Part shown: in pieces, positions 45,772 to 55,603 of the stretch
How positions within the stretch are numbered: position 1 is the stretch's first letter
Layout of the letters: each line of letters begins with the position of its first letter
Source of the DNA: an uncultured Pelagibacteraceae bacterium
GTDB taxonomy: Bacteria; Pseudomonadota; Alphaproteobacteria; Pelagibacterales; Pelagibacteraceae
Reading direction: 5' to 3'
NCBI GenBank assembly: GCA_902556265.1
Contig: CACDVM010000006.1
Location: forward strand, 1-63,549
DNA length: 63,549 nt
Notes under the pieces: model-generated
Database searches by the model: none
Seen by the model: only the letters and a program-made list of their open reading frames with translations
What the model was told of the DNA's origin: nothing
Translations under genes and position numbers: made by a program

Positions 45772-47214
45772 ATGGACACTAGAGAAAAAGATATAGAAAA
45801 TTTAAAAGATTATAAGTATGGATTTTCAACTGATATTGAAAATATAAGAGCGCCCAAAGGATTAAATGAAGATGTAATTAAATTTATATCTAATATTAAA
45901 AAAGAACCGAAATGGATGTTGGAATTTCGATTAAAAGCTTTTGAAAGATTTAAATTATTGAAAGAACCAGATTGGCAAAAACCAAAATATCCAAAAATAG
46001 ATTATCAGGATTTATATTATTATTCAGCACCCAAAAGCATGAAAGATAAACCTAAAAGTTTAGACGAATTAGATCCTAAACTTTTAGAAACATATAAAAA
46101 GCTTGGAATTCCACTGCAAGAACAAGCAAGATTAAATGGTATTGCTGTTGATGCAGTATTTGACTCTGTTTCTGTTGCAACAACCTTTAAAGAAGAACTT
46201 ACTAAGCAAGGAATTATATTTTGCTCAATGTCTGAAGCTATACAAAAACATTCTGATTTAGTAAAAAAATATCTTGGCACTGTTATACCCACCACTGATC
46301 ATTTTTTTGCTACTCTAAACTCAGCAGTATTTACTGATGGTTCATTTGTTTATATTCCAGAAGGAGTTAAATGCCCTATGGAACTTTCAACTTATTTCAG
46401 AATAAATGCGTCTGAAACTGGACAGTTTGAAAGAACATTAATAATTGCAGACAAGGGAAGTTATGTAAGTTATTTGGAAGGTTGCACAGCACCCATGAGA
46501 GATGAAAATCAATTACATGCTGCGAACGTAGAATTGATAGCTTTAGATGATGCGGAAATTAAATATTCAACCGTACAAAACTGGTATCCAGGTGATGAAA
46601 ATGGCAAAGGTGGGATATATAATTTTGTAACTAAAAGAGGATTGTGCAAAGGAAAAAATTCTAAAATCTCCTGGACTCAAGTAGAAACTGGATCGGCGAT
46701 AACTTGGAAATATCCTAGTTGTATTTTAAAAGGTGATAATTCAATTGGTGAATTTTATTCGATCGCTATTACTAATAACCATCAAAAAGCAGACACCGGT
46801 ACTAAAATGATACACTTAGGAAAAAATACTAAAAGTAAAATAATTTCAAAAGGAATCAGCGCAGGATATTCTGATATGACTTACAGAGGTTTGGTAGATA
46901 TTAATTCAAAAGCAAAAAATTCTAGCAATTACACTCAATGTGACTCTTTATTGATGGGAAACAAATGTGGGGCACATACTGTTCCTTATATTAAAAATAA
47001 AAATTTTGACTCAAACATAGCCCACGAAGCAACAACTTCAAAAATAAGTGAAGAACAACTCCATTATTGTCAACAAAGAGGGTTGAATCCTGAGGAGGCG
47101 GTGGGGTTAATAGTTAACGGATTTTGCAAAGAAGTGTTGCAACAGCTGCCTATGGAATTTGCTGTTGAAGCTCAAAAACTAGTTGGAATTAGTCTAGAAG
47201 GAAGTGTGGGTTAA
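45772..47214 (+). CDS. sufB: Fe-S cluster assembly scaffold SufB
   Basis: SufB, with SufC and SufD, is the scaffold on which clusters are built. The protein (480 residues from ATG 45772) has the SufB beta-helix, with [21 protein letters not shown] and [19 protein letters not shown] in the C-terminal core; cysteines in these segments are likely cluster or sulfur ligands. A TTG two codons upstream (45766) is less likely. It begins just after the iscR stop, and its TAA shares a base with the sufC ATG. Confidence 0.96.
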   Translation: MDTREKDIENLKDYKYGFSTDIENIRAPKGLNEDVIKFISNIKKEPKWMLEFRLKAFERFKLLKEPDWQKPKYPKIDYQDLYYYSAPKSMKDKPKSLDELDPKLLETYKKLGIPLQEQARLNGIAVDAVFDSVSVATTFKEELTKQGIIFCSMSEAIQKHSDLVKKYLGTVIPTTDHFFATLNSAVFTDGSFVYIPEGVKCPMELSTYFRINASETGQFERTLIIADKGSYVSYLEGCTAPMRDENQLHAANVELIALDDAEIKYSTVQNWYPGDENGKGGIYNFVTKRGLCKGKNSKISWTQVETGSAITWKYPSCILKGDNSIGEFYSIAITNNHQKADTGTKMIHLGKNTKSKIISKGISAGYSDMTYRGLVDINSKAKNSSNYTQCDSLLMGNKCGAHTVPYIKNKNFDSNIAHEATTSKISEEQLHYCQQRGLNPEEAVGLIVNGFCKEVLQQLPMEFAVEAQKLVGISLEGSVG

Positions 47215-47948
47215 TGCTTAAAATTAATAATCTGAGTGCTACTATTGAGGATAAGCCAATTTTAAAAGGTTTTTCATTAAACATTAATCCAGGTGAAGTG
47301 CATGCTATCATGGGGCCTAACGGATCGGGCAAAAGTACTTTATCTAACATTCTGTCTGGTAAGAAGGGCTACGAAACTTCAGGAGAAGTTTTATTTGAGA
47401 ATAAGAATTTATTTGAACTTGAAACAGAAGAAAGGGCTCATAAAGGAATATTTTTAGCTTTTCAATACCCATTAGAAATACCAGGAGTTAATACAAATAT
47501 TTTTTTAAAAACTTCATTAAATGCAATTAGAAAAGCTAGAGGTGAAAAAGAACTTGATGCAATCGAATTTTTAAAACTTGTAAAAGAAAAAGCTCAAAAA
47601 TTAAAATTTGATGAAGAAAAGTTAAATAGACAATTAAATGTTGGTTTTTCAGGAGGTGAAAAAAAGAAAAATGAAATTTTACAAATGTCGATGTTAGAGC
47701 CCAAATTATCAATATTAGATGAAACTGACTCTGGCTTAGATATTGATGCATTAAAAATTGTTTCTGATGGCGTAAATACTCTGAGAAATAAAGATAATTC
47801 TTTTTTAATAATTACTCATTATCAAAGATTGTTAGATTATATACAGCCAGATTTTGTACATGTTTTAATGAATGGAAAAATAATAAAGTCTGGTGGTCCT
47901 GAACTAGCATTAGAATTAGAAAAAAAAGGATATGAAAATTTTAATTAA
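47214..47948 (+). CDS. sufC: Fe-S cluster assembly ATPase SufC
   Basis: The ABC-type ATPase of the SufBCD complex. The 244-residue protein has Walker A GPNGSGKS at 34-41, the signature region VGFSGGEKKKNEILQM, Walker B LSILDETDSGLD and the switch histidine in ITHYQR. The atypical EKKK after the signature is characteristic of SufC. It overlaps its neighbours on both sides by one base (TAATG). Confidence 0.97.
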   Translation: MLKINNLSATIEDKPILKGFSLNINPGEVHAIMGPNGSGKSTLSNILSGKKGYETSGEVLFENKNLFELETEERAHKGIFLAFQYPLEIPGVNTNIFLKTSLNAIRKARGEKELDAIEFLKLVKEKAQKLKFDEEKLNRQLNVGFSGGEKKKNEILQMSMLEPKLSILDETDSGLDIDALKIVSDGVNTLRNKDNSFLIITHYQRLLDYIQPDFVHVLMNGKIIKSGGPELALELEKKGYENFN

Positions 47949-49192
47949 TGACTGATCAACTTAAAATAGATTTTGAAAAAACAATTAAAACTTCAGCTAT
48001 TTCAGATAGTGATGCTAAATTAAAGAGAAATTTCTTGAATAAATTCATAGCAAATGGATTTCCAAGTAAAAAATTTGAGAATTGGAAATTCTTAGACTTA
48101 AATCAAATTATAAAAAAAAATATTGGTGAATTAAGTTTTTACAATGATTATTCATCACCAAGCATAATTAATAAATCAATTTTTATAGATGGATTGGAAC
48201 ATAATAGAATTGTTTTTATAAATGGTAGAGTTGAAAAAATTAATTTTGATTTTGAAGACAAAGATAAAATTAAAATCATTGAAAATTCCAAACCAGAAAG
48301 TAAACTTGAAAACGATAATGCTTTAATCAATCTCAATAGTGCATTTATAGTTAAAAATTACAAAATTTTGATTAAAGAAAATTATCATTTAAATAAACCA
48401 CTAATAGTTTATCACACAACTAATAATGAGATTAAATCTAAAAATATAAATTTAAGATTAGAATTTGAATTAGAACAAAATAGCGCCTTAAGACTAATAG
48501 ATTTTTCCCATGACACATCTGAAAATAATTTTATAAATATTTTTTACAATTTTGACTTAAAAAAAAATGCAATTTTGAAGAATTATAAAATTGATAAAAT
48601 GCAGAACAATAATATTAAATATTCATTTAATAATGTTAATCAAAATGAAAATAGTATTTCAGAGACTTTTATTTTGTCTGCTGGATCCAATTTTTTGAAA
48701 AATGAAATTAATTGTAATTTAAACGGAAAATATTCATCAGCATTTGTAAATGGTATTTTTACATTGATGAATAATCAGCAACACGAAGTTAGAACCACAA
48801 TTAATCATTTAACAGAAAGTACAAAAAGTTTTCAGTTAATTAAGAGTGTTCTTGGAAAAGAGTCTAAGTCTGTATATCAAGGTAAAATATTTGTTGATTC
48901 ATCTGCGCATAAAACAGATGGTTATCAATTAAGTAAAGCAATATTATTAGATGAAACTTCTGAGTTTGATGCAAAACCAGAATTAGAAATATATGCTGAC
49001 GATGTAAAATGTTCTCATGGATCTGCTTCAGGAAGTCTAGATGAAAATTCAATATTTTATTTAATGTCTAGAGGTCTAAACTATAAACAATCTAAAGAAC
49101 TTTTAATAAATGGATTTTTATTAGATGTGGTTGAAAAAATCACTGACGTTGAAATTAAAAACCTCATAAAAAATACGATTGGACTTAATTAA
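47948..49192 (+). CDS. sufD: Fe-S cluster assembly protein SufD
   Basis: A SufB paralogue that forms the SufBC2D complex and helps iron entry. The 414-residue protein has a poorly conserved N-terminal half and the core beta-helix ending with KTDGYQLSKAILLDE, CSHGSASGSLDENSIFYLMSRG and a helical tail. The histidine in CSHGSA is the conserved putative metal ligand. It is joined by one-base overlaps to sufC and sufS. Confidence 0.93.
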   Translation: MTDQLKIDFEKTIKTSAISDSDAKLKRNFLNKFIANGFPSKKFENWKFLDLNQIIKKNIGELSFYNDYSSPSIINKSIFIDGLEHNRIVFINGRVEKINFDFEDKDKIKIIENSKPESKLENDNALINLNSAFIVKNYKILIKENYHLNKPLIVYHTTNNEIKSKNINLRLEFELEQNSALRLIDFSHDTSENNFINIFYNFDLKKNAILKNYKIDKMQNNNIKYSFNNVNQNENSISETFILSAGSNFLKNEINCNLNGKYSSAFVNGIFTLMNNQQHEVRTTINHLTESTKSFQLIKSVLGKESKSVYQGKIFVDSSAHKTDGYQLSKAILLDETSEFDAKPELEIYADDVKCSHGSASGSLDENSIFYLMSRGLNYKQSKELLINGFLLDVVEKITDVEIKNLIKNTIGLN

Positions 49193-50412
49193 TGAACATA
49201 GATACAATTAAAAAAGAATTTCCTATTTTTGATGAAAAAATCCAAAACAACGATTTAGTATACTTGGATAGTGCTAATTCATCCCAAAAACCTAAGATAG
49301 TTATTGATAGAATTAATGAATTTTACACAAAACAGTTTTCAAATGTTGGCAGAAGTGTTCATTATTTGGCTGTTGCTGCAACAAATCTTTATGAAAATAC
49401 AAGAACTTCAGTTCAAAAATATATTAATGCTAAAGATAAAAATGAGATTGTTTTTACAAAAGGAGCAACAGAAGCACTTAATTTAGTGGCAAATACTTTA
49501 GGTCAAAAATATTTACAAGAAGGTGACGAAATAATATTAACAGAACTTGAACATCACTCAAATTATGTACCTTGGCATTACTTAAGAAAATCTAAAAATA
49601 TCAAAATTAATTTTGCTGAAATAAATGAAGATGGAGAAGTACCAATTGAAAATATTGAAAAAATAATCACTCCTAAAACTAAGATCATAGCAATCAATCA
49701 TTTATCAAATGTTACTGGAGCAATTTTACCAATTAAAGAAATTACTCAGCTTGCCCACTCAAAAGGAATTATTGTTGTAGTCGATGGTTGCCAGGGAGCA
49801 CCTCATTTAAAATTAGATATGCAAGAACTTGATTGTGATTTTTATGCAATTTCTTGCCACAAAATGTATGGACCAACTGGTCTTGGGATTTTGTATGGTA
49901 AAAAAAAATGGCTTGAAGAATTACCACCTTATCAAGGAGGTGGTGGAATGATAAAAGAGGTCAAGAAAGATAAAATTACATACGGAGACTTACCAAATAA
50001 ATATGAAGCAGGAACAATGGCTACTGCTCAAGTAATAGCATTTGATCAATCAATTAGATTTTTAGAAAGTATTGGAATTGAAAATATAATTAAACACGAA
50101 AAAGACCTCATCGAATATGGACAAGATATTTTAAGAAGAAATAACTCTGTAAAATTGATTGGAAAACCAAAAAATAAAGGAGGAGTTTTGTCTTTTACTA
50201 TTGAAGGTGTGCACCCACATGATATAGCGACTATTTTAGATGAAGATGGTGTCGCAATTAGAGCAGGACATCATTGTTGTCAAATATTGCATGATAAACT
50301 TGAAATTCCTGCCAGTGCCAGAGCTTCAATAGGAGTATATAATACTAAAAATGACTTTGACCAATTAAATGAGTCAATAAATAAATGTAAAAAAATTTTT
50401 GATTTAAAATGA
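49192..50412 (+). CDS. sufS: Cysteine desulfurase SufS
   Basis: A PLP enzyme that takes sulfur from cysteine for cluster building. The 406-residue protein has the PLP lysine in SCHKMYGPTG (Lys224), the cofactor histidine in ELEHHSNYVPW and the persulfide cysteine in RAGHHCCQIL (Cys362 or Cys363). It is a group II desulfurase that normally needs a sulfur acceptor; here the adjacent SufU-like protein is the candidate. It overlaps sufU by 4 nt (ATGA). Confidence 0.96.
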   Translation: MNIDTIKKEFPIFDEKIQNNDLVYLDSANSSQKPKIVIDRINEFYTKQFSNVGRSVHYLAVAATNLYENTRTSVQKYINAKDKNEIVFTKGATEALNLVANTLGQKYLQEGDEIILTELEHHSNYVPWHYLRKSKNIKINFAEINEDGEVPIENIEKIITPKTKIIAINHLSNVTGAILPIKEITQLAHSKGIIVVVDGCQGAPHLKLDMQELDCDFYAISCHKMYGPTGLGILYGKKKWLEELPPYQGGGGMIKEVKKDKITYGDLPNKYEAGTMATAQVIAFDQSIRFLESIGIENIIKHEKDLIEYGQDILRRNNSVKLIGKPKNKGGVLSFTIEGVHPHDIATILDEDGVAIRAGHHCCQILHDKLEIPASARASIGVYNTKNDFDQLNESINKCKKIFDLK

Positions 50413-50873
50413 ATTTAAAGGAATTATATCAAGAAATAATTTTGGAACACGGTAAGAACCCTAGAAATTTAAGAAAAACAGAAAATTTTAATAAAGATGC
50501 AGAGGGTAAAAACCCATTATGTGGTGATAATGTGCATATATATCTAAAATTAAATAACCATAGAAAAGTTGAAGATATATCTTTTGAAGGTAGCGGTTGT
50601 GCAATTTCAATGGCCTCTGCTTCTATTATGACTGATTTAATAAAAGGTAGAAGCGATAATGAAGCCAGAGAAATTATAGAAGACTTCTTAGGAATGATTA
50701 AGGAGAATCCAGAGCTTAAATCTAATATTTTAAAAGAAGACGATAAAACAAAATTAATGTGCTTATCTGGTGTTAAACAATATCCAATGAGGGTGAAATG
50801 TGCTACATTATCTTGGCATACCTTAGTGTCTGCAATGGAAAATGATGGAAAGGAAGTTAGTACAGAAAGTTAA
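50409..50873 (+). CDS. sufU: SufU/NifU-N-like sulfur acceptor
   Basis: A 154-residue IscU-fold protein. The metal-binding set is Cys38, Asp40 (NPLCGDNVHIY), Cys64 (GSGCAISMASASI) and Cys131 (RVKCATLSW), which fits SufU, a zinc-dependent sulfur acceptor that activates SufS. The insert of about 20 residues between the second and third cysteine region is also SufU-like. A scaffold role is an alternative. No sufE is present in the operon, which supports the acceptor role. Confidence 0.9.
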   Translation: MNLKELYQEIILEHGKNPRNLRKTENFNKDAEGKNPLCGDNVHIYLKLNNHRKVEDISFEGSGCAISMASASIMTDLIKGRSDNEAREIIEDFLGMIKENPELKSNILKEDDKTKLMCLSGVKQYPMRVKCATLSWHTLVSAMENDGKEVSTES

Positions 50874-50879
50874 TATTTT

Positions 50880-51176
50880 ATGGAAATTAAAGAAAAAATA
50901 ATTGCAGAAATCAAAACTATTTATGATCCTGAAATTCCAGTTAACATTTATGATCTCGGTTTAATTTATGACATCAACGTAGATAAAAAAAAAGCAAAAA
51001 TTAAAATGACTTTAACATCTCCTAATTGTCCGGTAGCAGAAAGCCTACCCAAAGAAGTTAAAGATGTAGCGATGCAAGTTGAAGAAATTGAAGATGTAGA
51101 CCTTGAATTAGTTTGGGATCCACCTTGGACAAAAGATATGATGTCAGAAGCTGCTAAATTGGAGTTAAATTTGTAA
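50880..51176 (+). CDS. sufT: SufT-like MIP18/DUF59 protein
   Basis: A 98-residue MIP18-family protein that helps mature Fe-S proteins. It shows IYDPEIPVNIYDLGLIYDI (about 15-33) and the conserved cysteine in TLTSPNCPVAESLP (Cys50). The C-terminal LVWDPPWTKDMMSEAAKLEL is typical. It lies 6 bp after sufU and shares one base with sufA (TAATG), so it belongs to the operon. Confidence 0.93.
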   Translation: MEIKEKIIAEIKTIYDPEIPVNIYDLGLIYDINVDKKKAKIKMTLTSPNCPVAESLPKEVKDVAMQVEEIEDVDLELVWDPPWTKDMMSEAAKLELNL

Positions 51177-51511
51177 TGAACCAAATTATCAAACTAAGTG
51201 ATAACGCAGCTTCAAGAATTAAAGAAATTATGTCTAGTGCTCAAAAAGACTCAATTGGTGTGAGGATTTCAGTTAAATCAGGTGGTTGTGCGGGCATGTC
51301 GTATGTTATGGAATATTCAAAAAAAGTTAATCCAAATGACGAAATTGTAGAAGATAAGGGAGTAAAAGTGTTTATAGACTCAGCTGCTGTAATGTATCTA
51401 TTGGGTACAGAAATGGATTATAAAAAAGAGGATTTTTCCTCTACTTTTGTATTTAACAATCCCAATGAAACTGAGAGATGTGGGTGTGGAGAATCCTTTA
51501 AAATTGATTAA
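51176..51511 (+). CDS. sufA: A-type Fe-S carrier SufA/IscA
   Basis: It carries clusters from the scaffold to target proteins. The 111-residue protein has the three conserved cysteines of the A-type family: Cys38 (SGGCAGMSYVME) and Cys102 and Cys104 (ERCGCGESF). It is the last gene of the iscR-suf operon. I see no hairpin terminator in the 66 bp that follow, which instead contain a promoter for the next small gene. Confidence 0.94.
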   Translation: MNQIIKLSDNAASRIKEIMSSAQKDSIGVRISVKSGGCAGMSYVMEYSKKVNPNDEIVEDKGVKVFIDSAAVMYLLGTEMDYKKEDFSSTFVFNNPNETERCGCGESFKID

Positions 51512-51542
51512 ATTATAGTATCCCGTAAGTTGCATAGCAGTA

Positions 51543-51571
51543 TTGCATAATATGCATATCTGGTGTATGAT
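51543..51571 (+). promoter_or_regulatory. Promoter for the small protein gene
   Basis: A -35 TTGCAT (51543-51548), an exact 17-bp spacer and a -10 TATGAT (51566-51571). Transcription should begin near 51577-51579, right at the ATG (51578). The frame can be opened upstream from a GTG at 51563, but that lies within the promoter. A second TTGCAT at 51530-51535 forms a direct repeat 13 bp upstream. Confidence 0.6.
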
Positions 51572-51577
51572 TCTAAT

Positions 51578-51748
51578 ATGAATAGATTTGAATTTAAAAA
51601 TTTAGTTAAAAACCTTAAAAATTCTTTAAAGGAAAAAACTTTTTTTAAAGATTTACGTAAAGAGGTAGAAACTGGTGCTAATGGTACTCAAGATTACGTC
51701 GTAAAAAAAGGTGCTAACAAAAATACAGTTGCTTCAACAAGACAGTAA
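51578..51748 (+). CDS. Small hypothetical protein
   Basis: A 56-residue basic protein beginning MNRFEFKNLVKNLKNSLKE. The first half looks like an amphipathic helix; the second is glycine- and asparagine-rich with GANGTQDYVV and ends VASTRQ. I recognise no family. It has its own good promoter and probably a leaderless message. It lies between sufA and convergent glnA, and its TAA abuts the glnA TAA directly. A promoter next to an intact frame suggests a real gene, but conservation was not tested. Confidence 0.55.
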   Translation: MNRFEFKNLVKNLKNSLKEKTFFKDLRKEVETGANGTQDYVVKKGANKNTVASTRQ

Positions 51749-53152
51749 TTAACTACTGTAATACATCTCAAATTCTATTGGATGAGGTGCATGTTCAAAT
51801 CTATGAATTTCTTCAAACTTAAGAGCTATATAAGCATCTATTTGATCATCAGTAAAAACATTACCCTGAGTTAAAAATTCTCTATCTTTATCTAAACTTT
51901 CCATTGCTTCTCTTAGTGAGCCACAAACCGTTGGAATAGCCTTAACTTCTTCAGGGGGCAATTCATATAAATCTTTATCAAAAGACTCACCAGGATGTAT
52001 TTTATTTTTAATTCCATCTAAACCTGCCATTAACATGGCTGCAAATGTTAAATATGGATTCCCCGAGGCATCTGGGAATCTAATTTCACATCTTGCACCT
52101 TTTTTACTTAGAGTTATTGGTATACGGCATGATGCAGATCTATTTCTAGCTGAATAAGCTAACAGTACAGGTGCTTCAAATCCTGGGACTAATCTTTTAT
52201 AACTATTAGTTGTTGAGTTTGCAAAGGCGTTTATTGCTTTTGCGTGTTTTAATATGCCTCCAATATAGTGTAATGCTGTCTCAGATAAACCTGCGTAAGC
52301 ATCACCAGAAAATACTGGTGTATCACCTTTCCATATCGATTGGTGAATGTGCATACCTGATCCATTATCTCCAGCAACTGGTTTGGGCATAAAGGTAGCA
52401 GTTTTGCCAAAAGAATGAGTAACCATTTGTACAACATATTTATATAATTGAACATTGTCAGCTTGGTTTACTAAAGTTCCAAAATACATTCCAAGCTCAT
52501 GCTGACTTGGAGCAACTTCGTGATGATGTTTTTCAACTTTTATACCAACTTCTTTTAAATTTTTTAGATATTCCCCTCGCATATCTTGCTCACTATCGAC
52601 AGGAGGCACAGGAAAGTATCCGCCCTTAACTGGTGGTCTATGACCCATGTTACCATTTTCATATTCTTTTCCAGAATTGTATGGGCCTTCTTTACTATCA
52701 ATTTTAAATCCACATTCATTCATATCATTTTTGATTCTGACATCATCAAAAACAAAAAATTCAGGTTCTGGACCGAAAAACGCTTTATCACCTATTCCTG
52801 ATGCTTTTAAAAACTCTTCAGCTTTTTTTGCCACACCCCTAGGATCTCTTTCATAAGGAGTTTTTTTAACAGCATCTAAAATATCACAAAAAAGCACTAA
52901 TGTGTTGTGTGATGTAAAAGGATCTAAAAAATATCTTGAAGTATCTGGTTTTAAAATCATGTCAGACTCGTTAATAGCTTTCCAGCCGGCTATAGAAGAA
53001 CCATCAAAGAAAACCCCATCGTTTAACATGTCTTCGTCTACAACAGTGGAGTCCATTGTTAAATGTTGAAGCTTACCTCTTGGGTCGGTGAATCTTAAAT
53101 CGACAAATTCTACCTCTTTGTCTTTAACAAATTTTAAAACATCATTAACCAT
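51749..53152 (-). CDS. glnA: Glutamine synthetase, type I
   Basis: It assimilates ammonia into glutamine with ATP. The 467-residue protein has [17 protein letters not shown], the catalytic region [25 protein letters not shown] with the metal-binding glutamate and histidine region, GSGMHIHQS, and [10 protein letters not shown]. The adenylylation loop is DLYELPPEE, with a tyrosine where E. coli has Tyr397, so regulation by adenylylation is possible. It is transcribed alone from the 142-bp spacer shared with the YbaK-type gene. Confidence 0.96.
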   Translation of the reverse strand: MVNDVLKFVKDKEVEFVDLRFTDPRGKLQHLTMDSTVVDEDMLNDGVFFDGSSIAGWKAINESDMILKPDTSRYFLDPFTSHNTLVLFCDILDAVKKTPYERDPRGVAKKAEEFLKASGIGDKAFFGPEPEFFVFDDVRIKNDMNECGFKIDSKEGPYNSGKEYENGNMGHRPPVKGGYFPVPPVDSEQDMRGEYLKNLKEVGIKVEKHHHEVAPSQHELGMYFGTLVNQADNVQLYKYVVQMVTHSFGKTATFMPKPVAGDNGSGMHIHQSIWKGDTPVFSGDAYAGLSETALHYIGGILKHAKAINAFANSTTNSYKRLVPGFEAPVLLAYSARNRSASCRIPITLSKKGARCEIRFPDASGNPYLTFAAMLMAGLDGIKNKIHPGESFDKDLYELPPEEVKAIPTVCGSLREAMESLDKDREFLTQGNVFTDDQIDAYIALKFEEIHRFEHAPHPIEFEMYYSS

Positions 53153-53294
53153 TTTAACTCCTATTTAATTCTATTTGTTGTATTACCAAATAAAGACAGT
53201 AAAATGATGCACTTTTACTTAATAACACCTATGCATTTTTTACATAAGTGTATAGTGAAATATTTAGGAATTACTAACAATTTAAAGTTGAATA
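53153..53294. promoter_or_regulatory. Divergent regulatory spacer, glnA and YbaK-type gene
   Basis: A 142-bp spacer feeding two diverging genes. It contains a direct repeat: ATGCACTTTTACTTAA (from 53207) and ATGCATTTTTTACATAA (from 53231), exactly 24 bp apart between the ATGCA units. Two helical turns apart is compatible with a dimeric or tandem regulator site. It does not match the classic NtrC palindrome well. Assigning it to glnA control is inference. Confidence 0.35.
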
Positions 53295-53774
53295 ATGACT
53301 TTATTAAACAAAGAACCCGTACAAAGAGTAGATAAGCTACTGAAGAAATTTGATGAAAATCTTAGTGTCATAATTTTGGATACTTCAGCTAGAACTGCTC
53401 AGGAGGCAGCTTCATCTTTAGGTTGTGAAGTCGGGGCAATAGTTAAAAGTTTACTTTTAAAGACGGAAAATTCTTTTACCTTGTTTCTCGTAAGTGGGGA
53501 TAAAAAAGTTTCGCTAAATAAGGTTAAAAAAATTCTAAGAATAAAAGATGCAGCAATGGCTAATGCAGAAGAAGTTAAAAATATAACTGGATTTACTATT
53601 GGAGGTGTTTCACCTATAGGACATTTGCAAAAAATAGATACATTAATGGATAATTCTTTGGAGAGATTTAAAATTTTGTTTGCTGCTGCAGGTCACCCTA
53701 ATTGTGTTTTTAAAATCTCTTTTAAAAATTTAGAAAAAATAACTAATTGTATCATTGAGGATATTGTAGAATGA
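53295..53774 (+). CDS. YbaK/ProX-type aminoacyl-tRNA deacylase
   Basis: A 159-residue single-domain editing protein that hydrolyses mischarged tRNAs in trans. It shows SSLGCEVGAIVKSLLLK with the conserved lysine (about residue 50), VSGDKKVSLNKVKK and GFTIGGVSPIGH with the conserved GGVSP loop. The exact tRNA (Cys-tRNA-Pro or Ala-tRNA-Pro) cannot be told from sequence. It is coupled to the following DMT transporter by an ATGA overlap. Confidence 0.88.
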   Translation: MTLLNKEPVQRVDKLLKKFDENLSVIILDTSARTAQEAASSLGCEVGAIVKSLLLKTENSFTLFLVSGDKKVSLNKVKKILRIKDAAMANAEEVKNITGFTIGGVSPIGHLQKIDTLMDNSLERFKILFAAAGHPNCVFKISFKNLEKITNCIIEDIVE

Positions 53775-54643
53775 GACAACCAAAATTATTAGATTATTTA
53801 TTATTAACTTTTTTAGCTCTTATCTGGGCTTCAGCATTTTTTAATATAAAAATTGCCACCTATTCATTTGGGCCTGTGACTATAGCTTTTTTAAGAGTTT
53901 TATTTGGAGCCATACCAGTTTTATTACTTTGTTATTTTAAAAGTATAAAAATTGAGGCATTCTCCAAAGATTGGTATTGGTTTGCATTAATTGGTTTTAT
54001 TAATTTAGTAGCCCCATTTTTTTTAATAGCTTATGGAATGAAATCTGTTCAAAGTAATTTAGCTGCTATTTTGATGTCTACTACTCCGTTAAGCTCGACA
54101 GTTTTAGGTCATTTCTATATAAAAAATGAAAAATTTAATTTTATAAAAACATTTGGAATATTAATTGGTTTTTCAGGAATACTTTATTTGTTTTCAGATA
54201 ATTTACTAATTGATGAAAATAATTTTTTTTCTGCAATATTAATTTTACTTGGTTCTACTTGTTATGTAATTGGTGGAGTATTAACTTTAAAAATAAGTAA
54301 GAAAAAAAATGAAAATGTAACTGGTTCAATATTGATTTGGGCAGTAATTATTTTAATACCACTTGTTAGTTTTATTGAACAACCATGGAATGTTGTTCCA
54401 AGATTAGACTCAACAATATCTGTTATATACCTAGGGCTTGTCTCAACTGGTCTTGCATGGTTATTGAGATTTAGAATTTTAGTAAATAATGGTTTGATCT
54501 TTCAATCTCAAGTTTCTTATTTAATTCCTATTTTTGGAACAATTTTGAGTTATATATTTCTCAAAGAATTGATAACAATGAAAGTTTTAATTTCTTTGAT
54601 TGCAGTTGTAATTGGAATTTATTTTGTGAGAAAAGCTAAATAA
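53771..54643 (+). CDS. DMT-family (EamA) membrane transporter
   Basis: A 290-residue permease with ten predicted transmembrane helices in two EamA repeats. The first starts LLTFLALIWASAFFNIKIA, with conserved ASAF, and the second holds YLGLVSTGLAWLLRFRIL and SYLIPIFGTILSYIFLKE. The substrate is unknown; many relatives export amino acids or related metabolites. It is the second DMT transporter in the window and is not a close copy of the first. It is coupled to the deacylase gene upstream. Confidence 0.85.
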   Translation: MRQPKLLDYLLLTFLALIWASAFFNIKIATYSFGPVTIAFLRVLFGAIPVLLLCYFKSIKIEAFSKDWYWFALIGFINLVAPFFLIAYGMKSVQSNLAAILMSTTPLSSTVLGHFYIKNEKFNFIKTFGILIGFSGILYLFSDNLLIDENNFFSAILILLGSTCYVIGGVLTLKISKKKNENVTGSILIWAVIILIPLVSFIEQPWNVVPRLDSTISVIYLGLVSTGLAWLLRFRILVNNGLIFQSQVSYLIPIFGTILSYIFLKELITMKVLISLIAVVIGIYFVRKAK

Positions 54644-54655
54644 TTCTTACTTAAT

Positions 54656-55558
54656 TTAATTACCTCTATAATTAGACGGGTTTCCAATCATTGAGTTAAA
54701 CAAACCTAAAAATCTGAAAAGATATTTATTTTTGTTACTTTTCTGAAAGGTTACAGAAAAATAAATCATTTTTATAAAAGATTTAAATAGTTTTCCGGAT
54801 AATTTAAAAAGAGCATAAAAAAAATTGTAGTTTTTTTTATAAAAATAAAAACTAGACCACATAAAATGCCAATCTTTAATATTCATTGTTTTTAAATTTT
54901 CAATTTCATCTTCATTTAATGAACTCTTGAAACCTAAGTGATTAATTTTCAATTTATTTGAAGTGTAAATTTTTCCACTAGTCTTTTTAATAGATTTACA
55001 TAAATCAAATTCTTCAAAATAAAGGAAAAAATTTTTATCAAAAATCTCTCTATTATTAAACTTTTTAAGATTGATTAGCATAGAACAGCCGGTGACCCAT
55101 TCTACTTCTGTAATAGATTTTATATTGTTACTTTTAAAATCTTTTACAAAATTATCATTATTATTTTTTTCAAAAAAACCAGCAGGCATAAAAACATCAT
55201 CAGATAAATATTGACATCCTATTATTGTAAAATCTTTTGCCTCATCTATGACAGAAAGAATATTAGAAAAAAAATTGTTATCACAGACAACATCTGGATT
55301 AAGAATTAAAACATAATCAGTTTTTACACGATTAATTCCAAAATTGTTACCTTTTCCATAACCTAAATTTTCACCTGTGCAAATTATATTAACATTTGGA
55401 AATTTTGTTTTTATTAAATTTTCATTTATGAAAGAATTTGAATTTTCTACAATTAAAATATTTACTTCTTTACTTATTGAATTAAGACAATCTAAAATTA
55501 TTTTTTGGGTAGTGTTATAAGTAACAATAATAACTGTGAGATCCTTTAGACTTTTCAT
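54656..55558 (-). CDS. Glycosyltransferase family 2
   Basis: A 300-residue GT-A fold enzyme that adds a sugar to a surface glycan. It has the N-terminal VIIVTYNT, the nucleotide-sugar region GENLGYGKGNNFGI and the metal-binding LILNPDVV (DxD-like, about 83-90), followed by EVEWVTGCSMLI and YFEEFDLCKSIK. This pattern resembles WbbL/rhamnosyltransferase-like enzymes. It stands alone, with no polysaccharide cluster nearby, so the acceptor cannot be inferred. Confidence 0.88.
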   Translation of the reverse strand: MKSLKDLTVIIVTYNTTQKIILDCLNSISKEVNILIVENSNSFINENLIKTKFPNVNIICTGENLGYGKGNNFGINRVKTDYVLILNPDVVCDNNFFSNILSVIDEAKDFTIIGCQYLSDDVFMPAGFFEKNNNDNFVKDFKSNNIKSITEVEWVTGCSMLINLKKFNNREIFDKNFFLYFEEFDLCKSIKKTSGKIYTSNKLKINHLGFKSSLNEDEIENLKTMNIKDWHFMWSSFYFYKKNYNFFYALFKLSGKLFKSFIKMIYFSVTFQKSNKNKYLFRFLGLFNSMIGNPSNYRGN

Positions 55559-55603
55559 TAATTATTTATTTTACTAAAAAAAAACTCAAATTTCTCTAAA
55601 TAT

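Noticed and set aside
51563-51577. GTG start for the small protein
   Set aside because: It lies before or within the -10 box of the likely promoter and would not be transcribed.
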